Below, in pieces: positions 1 through 7,399 of a stretch of 26,425 bases of DNA. The position numbers and the translations under genes were made by a program. The stretch lies in assembly GCF_001279725.1 (NCBI RefSeq), contig NZ_LGDE01000453.1, forward strand, positions 1 through 26,425, in the 5' to 3' direction. Positions within the stretch are counted from its first letter, which is position 1. Each line of letters opens with the position of its first letter. The notes beneath the pieces were generated by a model. That model did not search any database. It had not been told where the DNA came from and saw only the letters and a list, made by a program, of their open reading frames with translations. The stretch comes from Streptomyces sp. WM4235 (GTDB lineage Bacteria > Actinomycetota > Actinomycetes > Streptomycetales > Streptomycetaceae).

Positions 1-67
1 CTACGCCAACCAGGCAGCGACCGATCAAGCGAACCTGAAACCACGTCACCCCGCCCTGACCAGCTAG
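1..67 (+). CDS. 3' end of an unidentified reading frame (partial)
   Basis: The frame starting at base 2 runs 21 codons to a TAG at 65-67 and is cut by the window edge. The tail (YANQAATDQANLKPRHP...) is not recognised. It is too short to separate from chance, so this is only a candidate for the end of a gene lying mostly outside the window. Confidence 0.2.
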   Translation, partial: YANQAATDQANLKPRHPALTS

Positions 68-98
68 TCAGCACCTCCCGCACAGCGGGGGAACCTCA

Positions 99-275
99 AT
101 GGAATGGGCCTTCTCAAACCTGGTCCGAGGCCGGCTTGCCGAGATCGTCGAACGAGAACCCACATGGGGCACGGTCCACGACGGCAGCCTCGGCATGAAC
201 GACCTCCGACTCACCGCCCTCGGCCGGGACACCGCCAACCGCATCCGCGAAGGCCGCCTGCTGACCGCGGACTAG
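99..275 (+). CDS. Hypothetical 58-residue protein, probably a gene remnant
   Basis: ATG at 99 is preceded at a reasonable distance by GGGGAA, and the frame closes at TAG 273-275 (start MEWAFSNLVRGRLAEIVE, end REGRLLTAD). No domain is recognised. The stop is in the same frame as the transposase that follows, and transposase-like sequence begins at the very next codon. The simplest reading is that a rearrangement joined the tail of an unrelated gene to a transposase that has lost its own N-terminus. It may be a small real gene or only debris. Confidence 0.3.
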   Translation: MEWAFSNLVRGRLAEIVEREPTWGTVHDGSLGMNDLRLTALGRDTANRIREGRLLTAD

Positions 276-1310
276 CACACCGATCCGTTCGGCCGGCAGG
301 TGCGGGTCGCCCGCGGCACGCTGGACCGCTGGGCCCGCCACTACCGCGCGGGCGGGTTTCCCGCGCTGGTGCCGGCCCAGCGGCAGGTGACCCCGCGGAC
401 GCCGGTGGAGGTGCTGGACCTGGCGGCCGCGCTGAAGAAGGAGAACCCTGCCCGCACGGCAGCGCAGATCCAACGGATCCTGCGGACGGCGCAGGGCTGG
501 TCGCCGACCGATCGGACGCTGCAGCGGCACTTCGCCGATGCCGGACTGACCGGCGCCAGCGGCGAGAAGAGCGTGTTCGGCCGGTTCGAGGCCACCCGCG
601 GCAACGAGCTGTGGACCGGGGACGCCCTTCACGGGCCGAAGATCGGCGGACGCAAGACGTACTTGTTCGCGTTCATCGACGACCACAGCCGGGCGATCGT
701 GGGCCACCGGTTCGGGTTCGCCGAGGACACCGTCCGCCTGGCCGCCGCCCTGCGGCCCGCACTCTCCGCTCGCGGAGTCCCCGAAGCGATCTACGTCGAC
801 AACGGGAGTGCCTTCGTCGACACGTGGCTCTTGCGGGCGTGCGCATCCCTGGCCGTCCGCCTCACGCACTCCAAGCCGGGACGGCCTCAGGGCCGAGGAA
901 AAATCGAACGGTTCTTCCGCACCGTCCGTGACCAGTTCCTGGTCGAGCTCGATGAGGAACGTGTCGGTCAGATTGAGCATCTCGCTGAGCTGAACAGGCT
1001 TTTCACCGCGTGGGTGGAGACGGTCTATCACCGCACGGTCCACTCGGAGACGGGGCAGCCTCCGATCGAACGGTGGCTGGGTTCGATTCCCCGGCCGCTG
1101 CCGCTGCCCAGCCCCACTGATCTTCGGGAGGCGTTTCTGTGATCGGAGTTCAGGACCGTGACGAAGACCGCGACGGTCAGCCTGCACGGCAACACCTACG
1201 AGGTCGACCCGATGCTGGTCGGGATGAAGGTCGAGCTGGTCTTCGACCCGTTCGACCTGACCGAGATCGAGGTGAGGACTGCGGGCAAGAGCGCGGGCAA
1301 AGCCGTCCCG
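276..1310 (+). pseudogene. DDE (integrase-core, Mu/IS481-type) transposase, broken
   Basis: Similarity starts at codon 276 (HTDPFGRQVRVARGTLDRW) without a start codon, so the N-terminus is missing. A helix-turn-helix region (TLDRWARHYRAGGF) precedes an integrase core. Its acidic triad is visible as D in ELWTGDALH, D in YVDNGSAF and E in GRGKIERFF. The frame is closed by TGA at 1140-1142, where relatives would be expected to have TGG (Trp). The same frame then continues with the usual C-terminal beta-barrel-like segment (TATVSLHGNTYEVDP, then VELVFDPFDLTEIEVR) up to about 1310, where similarity stops. The gene is therefore truncated at both ends and carries one nonsense codon. Triad residues are intact, but the full protein cannot be made. 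No terminal inverted repeats were found. Confidence 0.8.
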
Positions 1311-1435
1311 CCGCCGGCTCTGCACCGGGCCGGCGGCCGATCAGCGGTGACGTCCAGGGAGTGTCGCCCGCCCCGCCGTGCCACGCAACCGGGCCCTCGG
1401 CATCAGCCGCACCGGGAGCGTGGAGCGCCCGGCCG

Positions 1436-1684
1436 CGCTTGGTGACCGGCGCTGGACATGTCGAAACCACCCTGATCGATCGGGAGCGGATCCTGGGCTA
1501 CGACCACCCGCGGACACTGGCCTCTCGGCTCAACCTCGCTCGCGTGTAGTACTCCGCAGGAAACGCGAACGGTGCGATGTCCCAGTACGAGCGCGCCCTG
1601 GAGAGGTGCGAGCGGGTGCTGCACGATAACCATCCGCTGGCTGTTGCCACGCGAGCGGCTCTGGAACGGACACGGCCCGCATAA
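1436..1684 (+). pseudogene. Tetratricopeptide-repeat protein fragment (NB-ARC/kinesin-light-chain-like TPR)
   Basis: One frame reads TTLIDRERILGYDHPRTLAS RLNLAR, a TAG at 1547-1549, then YSAGNANGAMSQYERALERC with a final HDNHPLAVATRAALERTRPA and a TAA at 1682-1684. The repeated pattern of DRERILG, DHPxTLASRxNLA and YSAGNxxxAxxxYERAL is the TPR consensus common at the C-terminus of large actinomycete NB-ARC or AfsR-like regulators. Only about two repeats remain. The in-frame TAG probably replaced a Tyr codon. The N-terminal part is absent and sequence from the broken transposase lies just upstream, so this is a decayed 3' end left after a rearrangement. Confidence 0.6.
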
Positions 1685-1790
1685 CAAGCTCGACGTCGGT
1701 CACGGCGGTCGGCCTAGCCGTCCTCAACGACACCGGCTACGGCGTCACCCGAACCTGACCCGCCGCCCCCGTGGTAAGCAGCACTGGCCG

Positions 1791-1822
1791 ATTTCACGGC
1801 TCTGGCCGGAGTTCCGTGAAAT
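1791..1822 (-). terminator. Hairpin downstream of the ABM-like gene
   Basis: A perfect 9-bp inverted repeat (ATTTCACGG / CCGTGAAAT) with a 14-nt loop lies 53 nt past the stop codon of the minus-strand gene at 1875-2159. There is no T-tract, as is usual for Streptomyces terminators. Confidence 0.45.
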
Positions 1823-1874
1823 GCCTGGTCGCCGGTATGGAGGGCGCATGGATACAGACCACTCCGGAGGCCGT

Positions 1875-2159
1875 TTATCCAGCAGCCACCACCTGGCCGG
1901 CCGTGACTTGGGGAGGTTCAGGGAGCAGCGATGCGAGGTTGTCCCGTACGAAGTCAGCGGCCCTCTTGACCGACTCTTCGGCCCCGGCTTGGTCCTCAAA
2001 GACGCTGGTAGAGAGCATCACTCCACCCCCCGCGTTGACCCAGTAGTAGGCCACGAATCCAGGCACTTGGCGAAGGAGAGGTACGAATCCCTCTTCCACC
2101 CGGCGCCCCGCCTCGGCAGGATCAGTCACCCCTTCATACCGTCGAACCACTGCGTACAT
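1875..2159 (-). CDS. Small ABM-like (dimeric alpha/beta barrel) hypothetical protein
   Basis: This is a 94-residue protein. The start chosen is the ATG at 2159, because AGGAG sits about 8 nt upstream; an upstream in-frame ATG at 2183 has no such site. The sequence (MYAVVRRYEGV, then VPGFVAYYWVNAGGGVMLS and a later FEDQAGAEES) follows the pattern of the antibiotic-biosynthesis-monooxygenase-like ferredoxin fold: a beta-strand, a helix holding 'VEEGFVPLLRQVPG', strands with aromatic residues, and a 'V(F)xDxAGAEES' helix. Members of this fold are small cytoplasmic dimers, some oxidising aromatics without cofactors and many of unknown role. No substrate can be assigned. The gene stands alone with its own hairpin downstream. 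High GC at third positions supports real coding. Confidence 0.75.
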   Translation of the reverse strand: MYAVVRRYEGVTDPAEAGRRVEEGFVPLLRQVPGFVAYYWVNAGGGVMLSTSVFEDQAGAEESVKRAADFVRDNLASLLPEPPQVTAGQVVAAG

Positions 2160-2420
2160 GGCTGATCTCCTCTCGGATCCCAAGGTCGCCTCGTGCGAAA
2201 CGACCTACCCCCACCGTGCGTCGCTGGCTCACGGGAGATCCGGAAGGCACTCGGATAGGCGCACCGATGATCCAGGACGGCGTCCATTGGAAGCGGGAGA
2301 TCTCGGTTCGCGGTCGGACTTCGGTCGCCGGCCCGCGTCCGGATGATCGTTACGGGTATCCATTCGGCGCACCGTGTAGGGACACGTCATAGCCACCTGC
2401 CCGAATCCCAGAGACATCAG

Positions 2421-2464
2421 GCCGAGCCAGAGCCGAGCCAGAGTCGAGCCAGAGCCGAGCCAGA
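2421..2464. repeat. Four 11-bp tandem repeats upstream of the HAD/zeta operon
   Basis: Four head-to-tail copies of GCCGAGCCAGA occupy 2421-2431, 2432-2442, 2443-2453 (one change, GTCGAGCCAGA) and 2454-2464, with a partial fifth unit (GCCGGG). They end 50 nt before the ATG of the HAD gene. The 11-bp period puts every copy on the same face of the helix, as in iteron-type operators. Function is inferred. The rest of the 355-nt gap at 2160-2514 shows no convincing gene. Confidence 0.7.
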
Positions 2465-2514
2465 GCCGGGCATATCGCTTGCATACCGCTTCGCGGCCGC
2501 AGGAGGGTGTGGGC

Positions 2515-3138
2515 ATGACGACGACGCTGCACGCTGCTCTGTTCGACGTGGATGGCGTATTGATCAACTCCGGTGCGGCTCACAACCGCGTGTGGACCTC
2601 GTGGGCAATATTGCGCGGCCTGGACCCGAAGTACGTGCGTCAGGTCACCCAGGGGAAACGACGCCTGGACACCCTGCGCATCGTGGGCCCGGACCTCGAC
2701 GTCGCAGAAGAGAACCGGGTGCTGGACCGGCTGATGGCTACCGAGGAAGAGGCCATGCGTCCCTATCCTGACGCCGCCGACGTCCTGCACGCGTTGACGC
2801 TGCCCTGGGCAGTCGTCACTTCCAGCCGGAGGGAGGCGACCCGGTTGCGGATGGAACGCTTGGGGCTTCCCGTCCCCCGCGTGCGCGTCTGCGCCGAGGA
2901 CGTCCAGAGCGGCAAGCCGTCGCCCGACGGTTACCTCGCCGCTGCGGAGCAGCTCGGTGTGGACCCGCGCCGATGCGTGGTGGTCGAAGACTCACCGGCC
3001 GGCATTCAGGCCGGCCGCGCCGCCGGCTGCACCGTCTACGCCGTGACCACCACGCATGGAGTGGAACTGCTCGCCGAAGCCGATGCGTGTTTCCCCTCAC
3101 TGGACCGCGCCGCGCAAGCCATCAAGGAGACGTTGTGA
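2515..3138 (+). CDS. HAD-superfamily phosphatase (phosphoglycolate/beta-phosphoglucomutase-like)
   Basis: This 207-residue protein starts at ATG 2515, with AGGAGGG 7 nt upstream. All four HAD motifs are visible: motif I FDVDGVL with nucleophile Asp11 and acid/base Asp13, motif II VVTSSRRE (Thr102/Ser103), motif III Lys134 in SGKPSPDGY, and motif IV VVVEDSPAGIQAG with Glu158-Asp159 for magnesium. Length and the helical cap inserted after motif I (roughly residues 17-90) fit subfamily I phosphatases or phosphomutases acting on small phosphorylated metabolites in the cytoplasm. The stop codon overlaps the GTG of the next gene, so it heads a coupled three-gene operon that ends in a zeta-type kinase. 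By inference it could hydrolyse the phosphorylated product of that kinase, but nothing in the sequence fixes the substrate. Confidence 0.88.
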   Translation: MTTTLHAALFDVDGVLINSGAAHNRVWTSWAILRGLDPKYVRQVTQGKRRLDTLRIVGPDLDVAEENRVLDRLMATEEEAMRPYPDAADVLHALTLPWAVVTSSRREATRLRMERLGLPVPRVRVCAEDVQSGKPSPDGYLAAAEQLGVDPRRCVVVEDSPAGIQAGRAAGCTVYAVTTTHGVELLAEADACFPSLDRAAQAIKETL

Positions 3139-3407
3139 CCGATCAGCCGCTCAGCTACAGCCAAGCCTCCGAACTGGACTCTTTGCGAGCCATCCTGAGT
3201 CAGCTGGCCGGATGGTCTGCCGCAGAGGCGCGCCGGACAGAGCACGACGCCGACCACGACGCCGCCACGGCTGCCCGCCTCGCAGCGGATCGCGATCGCT
3301 ATGCCCAGCTTCTGCGTGACCTCTACCGGCACACTCCCGACGATGTGCACCGTCTGGTCGAAGAGCTCGCGCCGGTGGCACGTGCGGTTGTCGAAGGCAG
3401 CCGGTGA
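3135..3407 (+). CDS. Small helical protein, candidate antitoxin of the zeta-type toxin
   Basis: This 90-residue protein has its GTG start at 3135 inside the HAD stop (GTGA overlap) and AAGGAGA four nt upstream. The composition is Ala/Arg/Asp/Glu rich and the sequence looks almost entirely helical (SELDSLRAILSQLAGWSAAE, then a charged DADHDAATAARLAADRDRYA stretch and DVHRLVEELAPVARAVVEG). No known domain was recognised. A short helical protein encoded directly before a zeta-family kinase, overlapping it by four bases, is the position and size of epsilon/PezA-type partners, so an antitoxin role is the leading inference. No DNA-binding helix-turn-helix is evident, so autoregulation, if present, may depend on something else. 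Confidence 0.75.
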   Translation: MTDQPLSYSQASELDSLRAILSQLAGWSAAEARRTEHDADHDAATAARLAADRDRYAQLLRDLYRHTPDDVHRLVEELAPVARAVVEGSR

Positions 3408-4741
3408 CCACGCCGCTCGATCCCCGGAAGCACGTCCTCCCGCCCGAGGAACACGAGCAGGTGCGGCAGGACATCCGCCGCTTGCTCATTGACGGGCCTG
3501 CCTCCTCGATGCCCACTCTCACCGTCCTGGGAGGCATCCCCGGATCGGGGAAGTCCACGCTGGCCGGGACACTCTTGGCCGGCCGTGACGCGGTTCAGAT
3601 CTCGGCTGACAGCCTCAGCGAGTTCCATCCCCGGTGGCCGCGACTGCTCCGCGACGACGACAGCAGTGCCGGCTTCCACGTACGCGACGACGCCGTGCGC
3701 TGGGTCGACGACGCGCTTGGCTACGCGCGTGAACTTCGCAGGGACGTCCTTTTCGACACAGCCCTGGCCAACGCGGATCGCGCACGCACGGTACTCACGC
3801 AGTACCGAGAGGCCGGCTACCAAACCGACATTGCCCTCGTCGCGGCTCCGGCCGCCACGAGCGAGCTGGGTGTTCTGGACCGGTACCTGACCGATCGCGC
3901 TCTGCGTGGTGGCGCCCGGTTCGTGAGCGACCCCAACAGCCTGCTCCCGGGCATCCTGAGCAGTGTGCAGACCATCATCAACGAGAACCTGGCGCGGAGC
4001 GTCGCCGTCTACACGCGCGACTCGTCCACGCCCGTATTCCGAGCGGAGGCGGACCCCAGTGGCCGGTGGCGGCCGTCCTCGACTGCCGACAGCGCCTTCA
4101 GCGAGGCTCGGGAACGGCCGTGGGCCATCGAGTCCTCAACCTGGTTCGCCGACACCGCCGAACGAGTGGCCAAGGCCAAGCAGGAACAGCTGGGCCCAGG
4201 GCTACAACGACGGTGGCACGACCTGCTCTCCCACGCGGTACAGACGGCCCAGCCCTACGCGCACCCCAGCATCGCGGAGCGGCTTGAGCAGCTGGCCGGC
4301 TCGGCTGCTCCTTACACGCGAGAAGACGAGAGGACCCGCGCCGCTCACCACGTCTCCGCCGACTTCCAGCGGTGGTCTCAGACCGCCATGGGGACCGAGC
4401 TGATGGGGTCCACCCACCCCGCGGTGACATCATTCCGCGAAGCGTGGCAGAAGCTGTCGGCGACCGCAGAAAGGGGGGCCGCAGGTAGTTACGCGGCTGT
4501 CGGGCTGAAAGTCCAGAAGCTCCACAGGTCAGCGGTGGACGCCGAGCGGTTCAGCAGTACGGATCTGGCCGCCCTGGCCCGCGTAGGCACCTCTGCCACC
4601 GTGCACGGACGTCGCCTCTCCGCTACCACCACCTTGCCGACTGCGGCATCCGCTGCGGAGCCGAGGCGTATCGTTCCACCAACGCCGCGGATCCAGCCAT
4701 CGCCGCCGGAAGACCGCCGGGGTCCGACCAGAGGCCTCTGA
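3404..4741 (+). CDS. Zeta-toxin-family P-loop kinase with long C-terminal extension
   Basis: This 445-residue protein starts at a GTG at 3404 that overlaps the preceding stop (GTGA). Residues 38-210 match the zeta/PezT fold. They contain Walker A GGIPGSGKST (Lys50), then ISADSLSEFHPRW with Asp69 at the position of the catalytic base, VLFDTALANADRARTV, a REAGYQTDIALVAAP strand-helix, and an Arg-rich segment (DRYLTDRALRGGARFV). Zeta toxins phosphorylate UDP-N-acetylglucosamine at the 3'-OH and so poison cell-wall synthesis. Canonical zeta proteins are roughly 270-290 residues. Here about 220 further residues follow, helical and charged, ending in a Pro-rich tail of no known function. It is the last gene of the HAD-small-zeta operon. 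It could also act on another nucleotide sugar, because family members vary in substrate. Confidence 0.85.
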   Translation: MTTPLDPRKHVLPPEEHEQVRQDIRRLLIDGPASSMPTLTVLGGIPGSGKSTLAGTLLAGRDAVQISADSLSEFHPRWPRLLRDDDSSAGFHVRDDAVRWVDDALGYARELRRDVLFDTALANADRARTVLTQYREAGYQTDIALVAAPAATSELGVLDRYLTDRALRGGARFVSDPNSLLPGILSSVQTIINENLARSVAVYTRDSSTPVFRAEADPSGRWRPSSTADSAFSEARERPWAIESSTWFADTAERVAKAKQEQLGPGLQRRWHDLLSHAVQTAQPYAHPSIAERLEQLAGSAAPYTREDERTRAAHHVSADFQRWSQTAMGTELMGSTHPAVTSFREAWQKLSATAERGAAGSYAAVGLKVQKLHRSAVDAERFSSTDLAALARVGTSATVHGRRLSATTTLPTAASAAEPRRIVPPTPRIQPSPPEDRRGPTRGL

Positions 4742-4898
4742 GCCAGGATTCGAAATACCGCCGCCAACTACAGCGGAGCTTGGGTGGGGTTGCCGAGGTC
4801 ATCGGGGTCGGTGAGGTGGGTGTGGGCGGCGTGCCAGAACGCAGGCAGCGGATACACGAGACCACGCCGACGAAGCCCGTACAGGTAACTTGGGCCGC

Positions 4899-5780
4899 AT
4901 GGATCTGGAACACGACGTCGCCGGGCTCGTCGAGGAGTGGCTCGCCGGCCCGAACTCCGAGGCGAACGGGCGCTTCGGCTACCAGGCCCTCGAGCACTAC
5001 CGGCCCGCCGTCCTGCACTGGCTCACCGTCGGCTGCGGACTCGAAGGACGCCCCGACCCCGACCTGTACCTCCGGCCCACCCCCACGGCGCTGCAGGACT
5101 GGGCCATCGACTACGCCACCGCGGCCCGTTCCCGCGACGCCGCCTGCGGCGCCGTCCGCTCCTTCTACCGCTGGGCCCAGACCCCCGCGGCAGCCGGCGG
5201 GCCCGACCTCGTACCGGCAGGCACCGCGAAGTCCCTCCAGTTCCAGCGCGGCGGCAACTTCGCCGCCGGCCTGCCCGGCCGCGAACCCCTCCCCCCCGAC
5301 CAGTGCCGCTGGCTCGCCCAGGCCGCCGACCGCTACCCCGGCACCCGGCGCGAGGGCCCCCACCGCGCCCGCGCCCTGGTCTACCTCTGCCTCAACCACT
5401 ACCTGTGGGGCCGGCACGGTGACGCCGACGTCCTGCGCCCCGGCCAGATCACCGCCATGCGCCTGAGCGGCCGTCACCAGGAGCAGCACCGCACCACCTG
5501 GGACGTCCCCCAGAAGAACGCGGCCTCCGACGCCACCCGCCTCCAGCCCGTCCACCACGACGCCGTCCGTGCCATCGACGAATACCTCCCGCACCGGGCC
5601 GGCGCCCTTCCCGACAACGGCTATCTCTTCACCACCGTCAACGGCCGCCCGCTCGAACCCCAGTCCCTCATCCGCATCCTGCGCGCAGTGGCCGCCACCC
5701 ACCCCGACCTCGAGGAATTGGCCCCCAAACTGTCCGCCGACGCCGTCACCCACTCGCCCGCCGCGCAGCACCCGGCCTGA
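4899..5780 (+). pseudogene. Tyrosine recombinase/phage-integrase-like protein, C-terminally truncated
   Basis: The frame from ATG 4899 encodes 293 residues (MDLEHDVAGLVEEWLAG). An N-terminal SAM-like core-binding region (RSRDAACGAVRSFYRWAQ) is followed by a catalytic-domain start with the box-I-like arginine in LRPGQITAMRLSG, then PQKNAASDATRLQPVHHDAV and GYLFTTVNGRPLEPQSL, as in XerC/D-like enzymes. The His-x-x-Arg box and nucleophilic tyrosine are not found: the frame ends VTHSPAAQHPA and a TGA where box II would start. The protein should be able to bind DNA at most. The junction near 5750 looks like another rearrangement. The 157-nt gap before it (4742-4898) holds no gene. ATG 4899 is chosen because the upstream TTG has no ribosome site. 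Confidence 0.6.
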
Positions 5781-5937
5781 CCAGGCGTCGGTTCAGCCGC
5801 AGCAGTCGGGGCCGCCCCGCCCGGAGACCCAACGCCGCGGCCCGCTCGCCAAGGTCACCCTGATGGGCAAGGGAGTCGGCCGGATCGGCCGCAAGGAGCT
5901 GCGCGTCAGCCTCCCCGGCGCCGATGCCCACGAGTGA
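5781..5937 (+). other. Short open segment after the recombinase, possible gene tail
   Basis: A frame different from the recombinase reads ...RGPLAKVTLMGKGVGRIGRK and ELRVSLPGADAHE to a TGA at 5935-5937. The codons look Streptomyces-like, but no start codon, domain or relative is recognised. It may be the 3' end of a gene joined to the truncated recombinase. Confidence 0.25.
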
Positions 5938-6236
5938 CGTCTGGACGAGCCCCGCCGAAGTGCTACGCCCTTGACGGGAATGGTGCCGAGAAGTCCGGAC
6001 TGCCGCGGACCTTGGCGAACTCGGCGACGAGCAGTCGGCTCGGGGCGGCGACTGTGGCTCAGACCCGCCAGGCGCCGACGGCCTGCACTGTTTGGCCATT
6101 TACCCCGCTGAGTGGCTCCGAGAAGTTCCGTATCCTTGCGGATGATCATGGGGGGCGGGAGTAGCGGTGCCGGCACGTCAGACTCGCATTCCTTCCTGTC
6201 TGACAAAATCCAGCGACTCTCCCGGAGGTGTGATTT
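5938..6236. other. Intergenic region ahead of the S1 gene
   Basis: No convincing gene was seen in these 299 nt. A 7-bp inverted repeat GTCAGAC/GTCTGAC (6177-6183 and 6198-6204) lies 33 nt before the S1-gene ATG, within the expected 5' leader or promoter. GC drops sharply from about 6180, marking the edge of the foreign-looking island. Confidence 0.4.
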
Positions 6237-6719
6237 ATGGAATTTAAGTCAGGTCAAGTATGCAGGGGGGTGGTCTCCCGAATTGACGACGCCAGCTTGA
6301 CTGTCACCCTTGAAGGAGGGGTGTGCGGGAGGGTTTCTGTGGCCAACCTTTCATGGCGAAAAGTGGACCATCCATCACAAGTCGTCAGCGTCGGAGAGAA
6401 AGTTTCGGTCGTCTTCCTGAGCTTTGACCCTGATCGGAACAATATTTCTCTTTCGATGAAAGATCTCACCGCCGACCCATTTATCGAATTTGCGCGCACG
6501 CAACTGGGTGAGAGCTGCATCGGCAAAGTAACGAACGTCACCCCCATTGGCATTTTCGTAAGCCTTTCGTTTGGAATCGAAGGCCTGCTTCCCAGCACCG
6601 GACCGAGCAACGCCGGTATCGGGCATGTTGAAATCGGCAGCGAAGTTGGAGTGAAGGTTGAGCACATCAACCTTCAGCTCAGAGTAGTGCGAGTTTCACT
6701 GGCGGATCACACGAATTGA
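6237..6719 (+). CDS. Stand-alone protein with two S1 RNA-binding domains
   Basis: This 160-residue protein starts at ATG 6237, with GGAGGTG 7 nt upstream. The first S1 domain covers about residues 4-76 (GQVCRGVVSRIDDASLTVTL, then HPSQVVSVGEKVSVVFLSFD and NNISLSMKDL). The second covers about 92-157 (GKVTNVTPIGIFVSLSFGIE, ending VRVSLADH). The GVVSxI...G and HPSxVVxVGxxVxV motifs resemble middle domains of ribosomal protein S1. Full-length S1 has four to six repeats, so this is a short relative likely to bind RNA or the ribosome in the cytoplasm. Third positions are far less GC-rich than in neighbouring genes, which suggests horizontal transfer or low-expression drift. Its partner may be the broken gene starting 20 nt downstream. 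Confidence 0.85.
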   Translation: MEFKSGQVCRGVVSRIDDASLTVTLEGGVCGRVSVANLSWRKVDHPSQVVSVGEKVSVVFLSFDPDRNNISLSMKDLTADPFIEFARTQLGESCIGKVTNVTPIGIFVSLSFGIEGLLPSTGPSNAGIGHVEIGSEVGVKVEHINLQLRVVRVSLADHTN

Positions 6720-6738
6720 GATCAGCGGGTGTATCCCG

Positions 6739-7339
6739 ATGACGGGGCCCGGAAGTGTTCCCGAGGGAGCGTCGGCCCGACAGATGCTGGAGAAACGCAT
6801 GATCGTCAACGGAATGAAGGCGCGTTTCCGTCTCGTTATGGATTCCGAGGGCGGGAGCAAAATCACCACCCTCTTCCCCGTAGGGAATACCTATACCCCA
6901 TGATCGCAGAATTCACCGTCCGACCGAACCAAGGGGATCCAAGCGGATTCGACATGGGAGACATGCGCTGGTCAGGAGATTTGGGGGAAGCCGTCTCCAC
7001 CGGCAAGAACCCCGACCAGGGAATGATGATCCACCTGTCCATCGCGCACGTTCTCGACTGCCTCCGCCCGGTACTGGAAGGTCGCACAAAGAATGCTTCC
7101 TTCGTCGGAGTGGACACATCATTTCGGCTTGTCTTCCACAGCGGAAAGAAGGGAATCATGATCTCCTCCCCTCTGGACCTGTAGGGAGATTCGATCCCTC
7201 CGAGCTGGCAGGAGCCCTCCTGCTGGCTGCGGAAGATTTTTTGACCGAAAGTGTCAGCACACTACCGCCCTCCGACGCCGGGAAGCAGGATTACCTTCTC
7301 TCGTTGAGCAAGTTCCGGAAGATTGCCCAATCCCTGTGA
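6739..7339 (+). pseudogene. Hypothetical protein gene split over three frames
   Basis: Three consecutive frames each look coding. The first is 6739-6903, with GMKARFRLVMDSEGGSKITT and LFPVGNTYTP ending at TGA. The second is 6900-7184, starting MIAEFTVRPNQGDPSGFDMG, with DQGMMIHLSIAHVLDCLRPV and ASFVGVDTSFRLVF. The third is about 7184-7339, with RFDPSELAGALLLAAEDFLT and LSLSKFRKIAQSL. Two single-base losses, one in the C-run at 6896-6899 and one near 7181, would restore one protein of about 200 residues. The alternative is three overlapping genes: the first junction is an ATGA overlap, but the third frame has no plausible start. No family is recognised. Base composition matches the S1 gene upstream, so both probably arrived together. 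Sequencing indels are also possible. Confidence 0.5.
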
Positions 7340-7399
7340 CATGAGGCGGCGCAGGAACGGCAGGACGTTTGCCCCCTCGAGCCGGCCGCCGCGAGGGGC

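Noticed and set aside
2421..2470. CRISPR-like array upstream of the HAD gene
   Set aside because: The 11-bp units are directly abutting with no spacers, so this is a simple tandem repeat.
4623..5771. 382-codon open frame on the minus strand, Gly/Val/Ala-rich
   Set aside because: It mirrors the recombinase and the end of the zeta gene on the plus strand, has low-complexity composition and no domain; a GC-driven antisense shadow.
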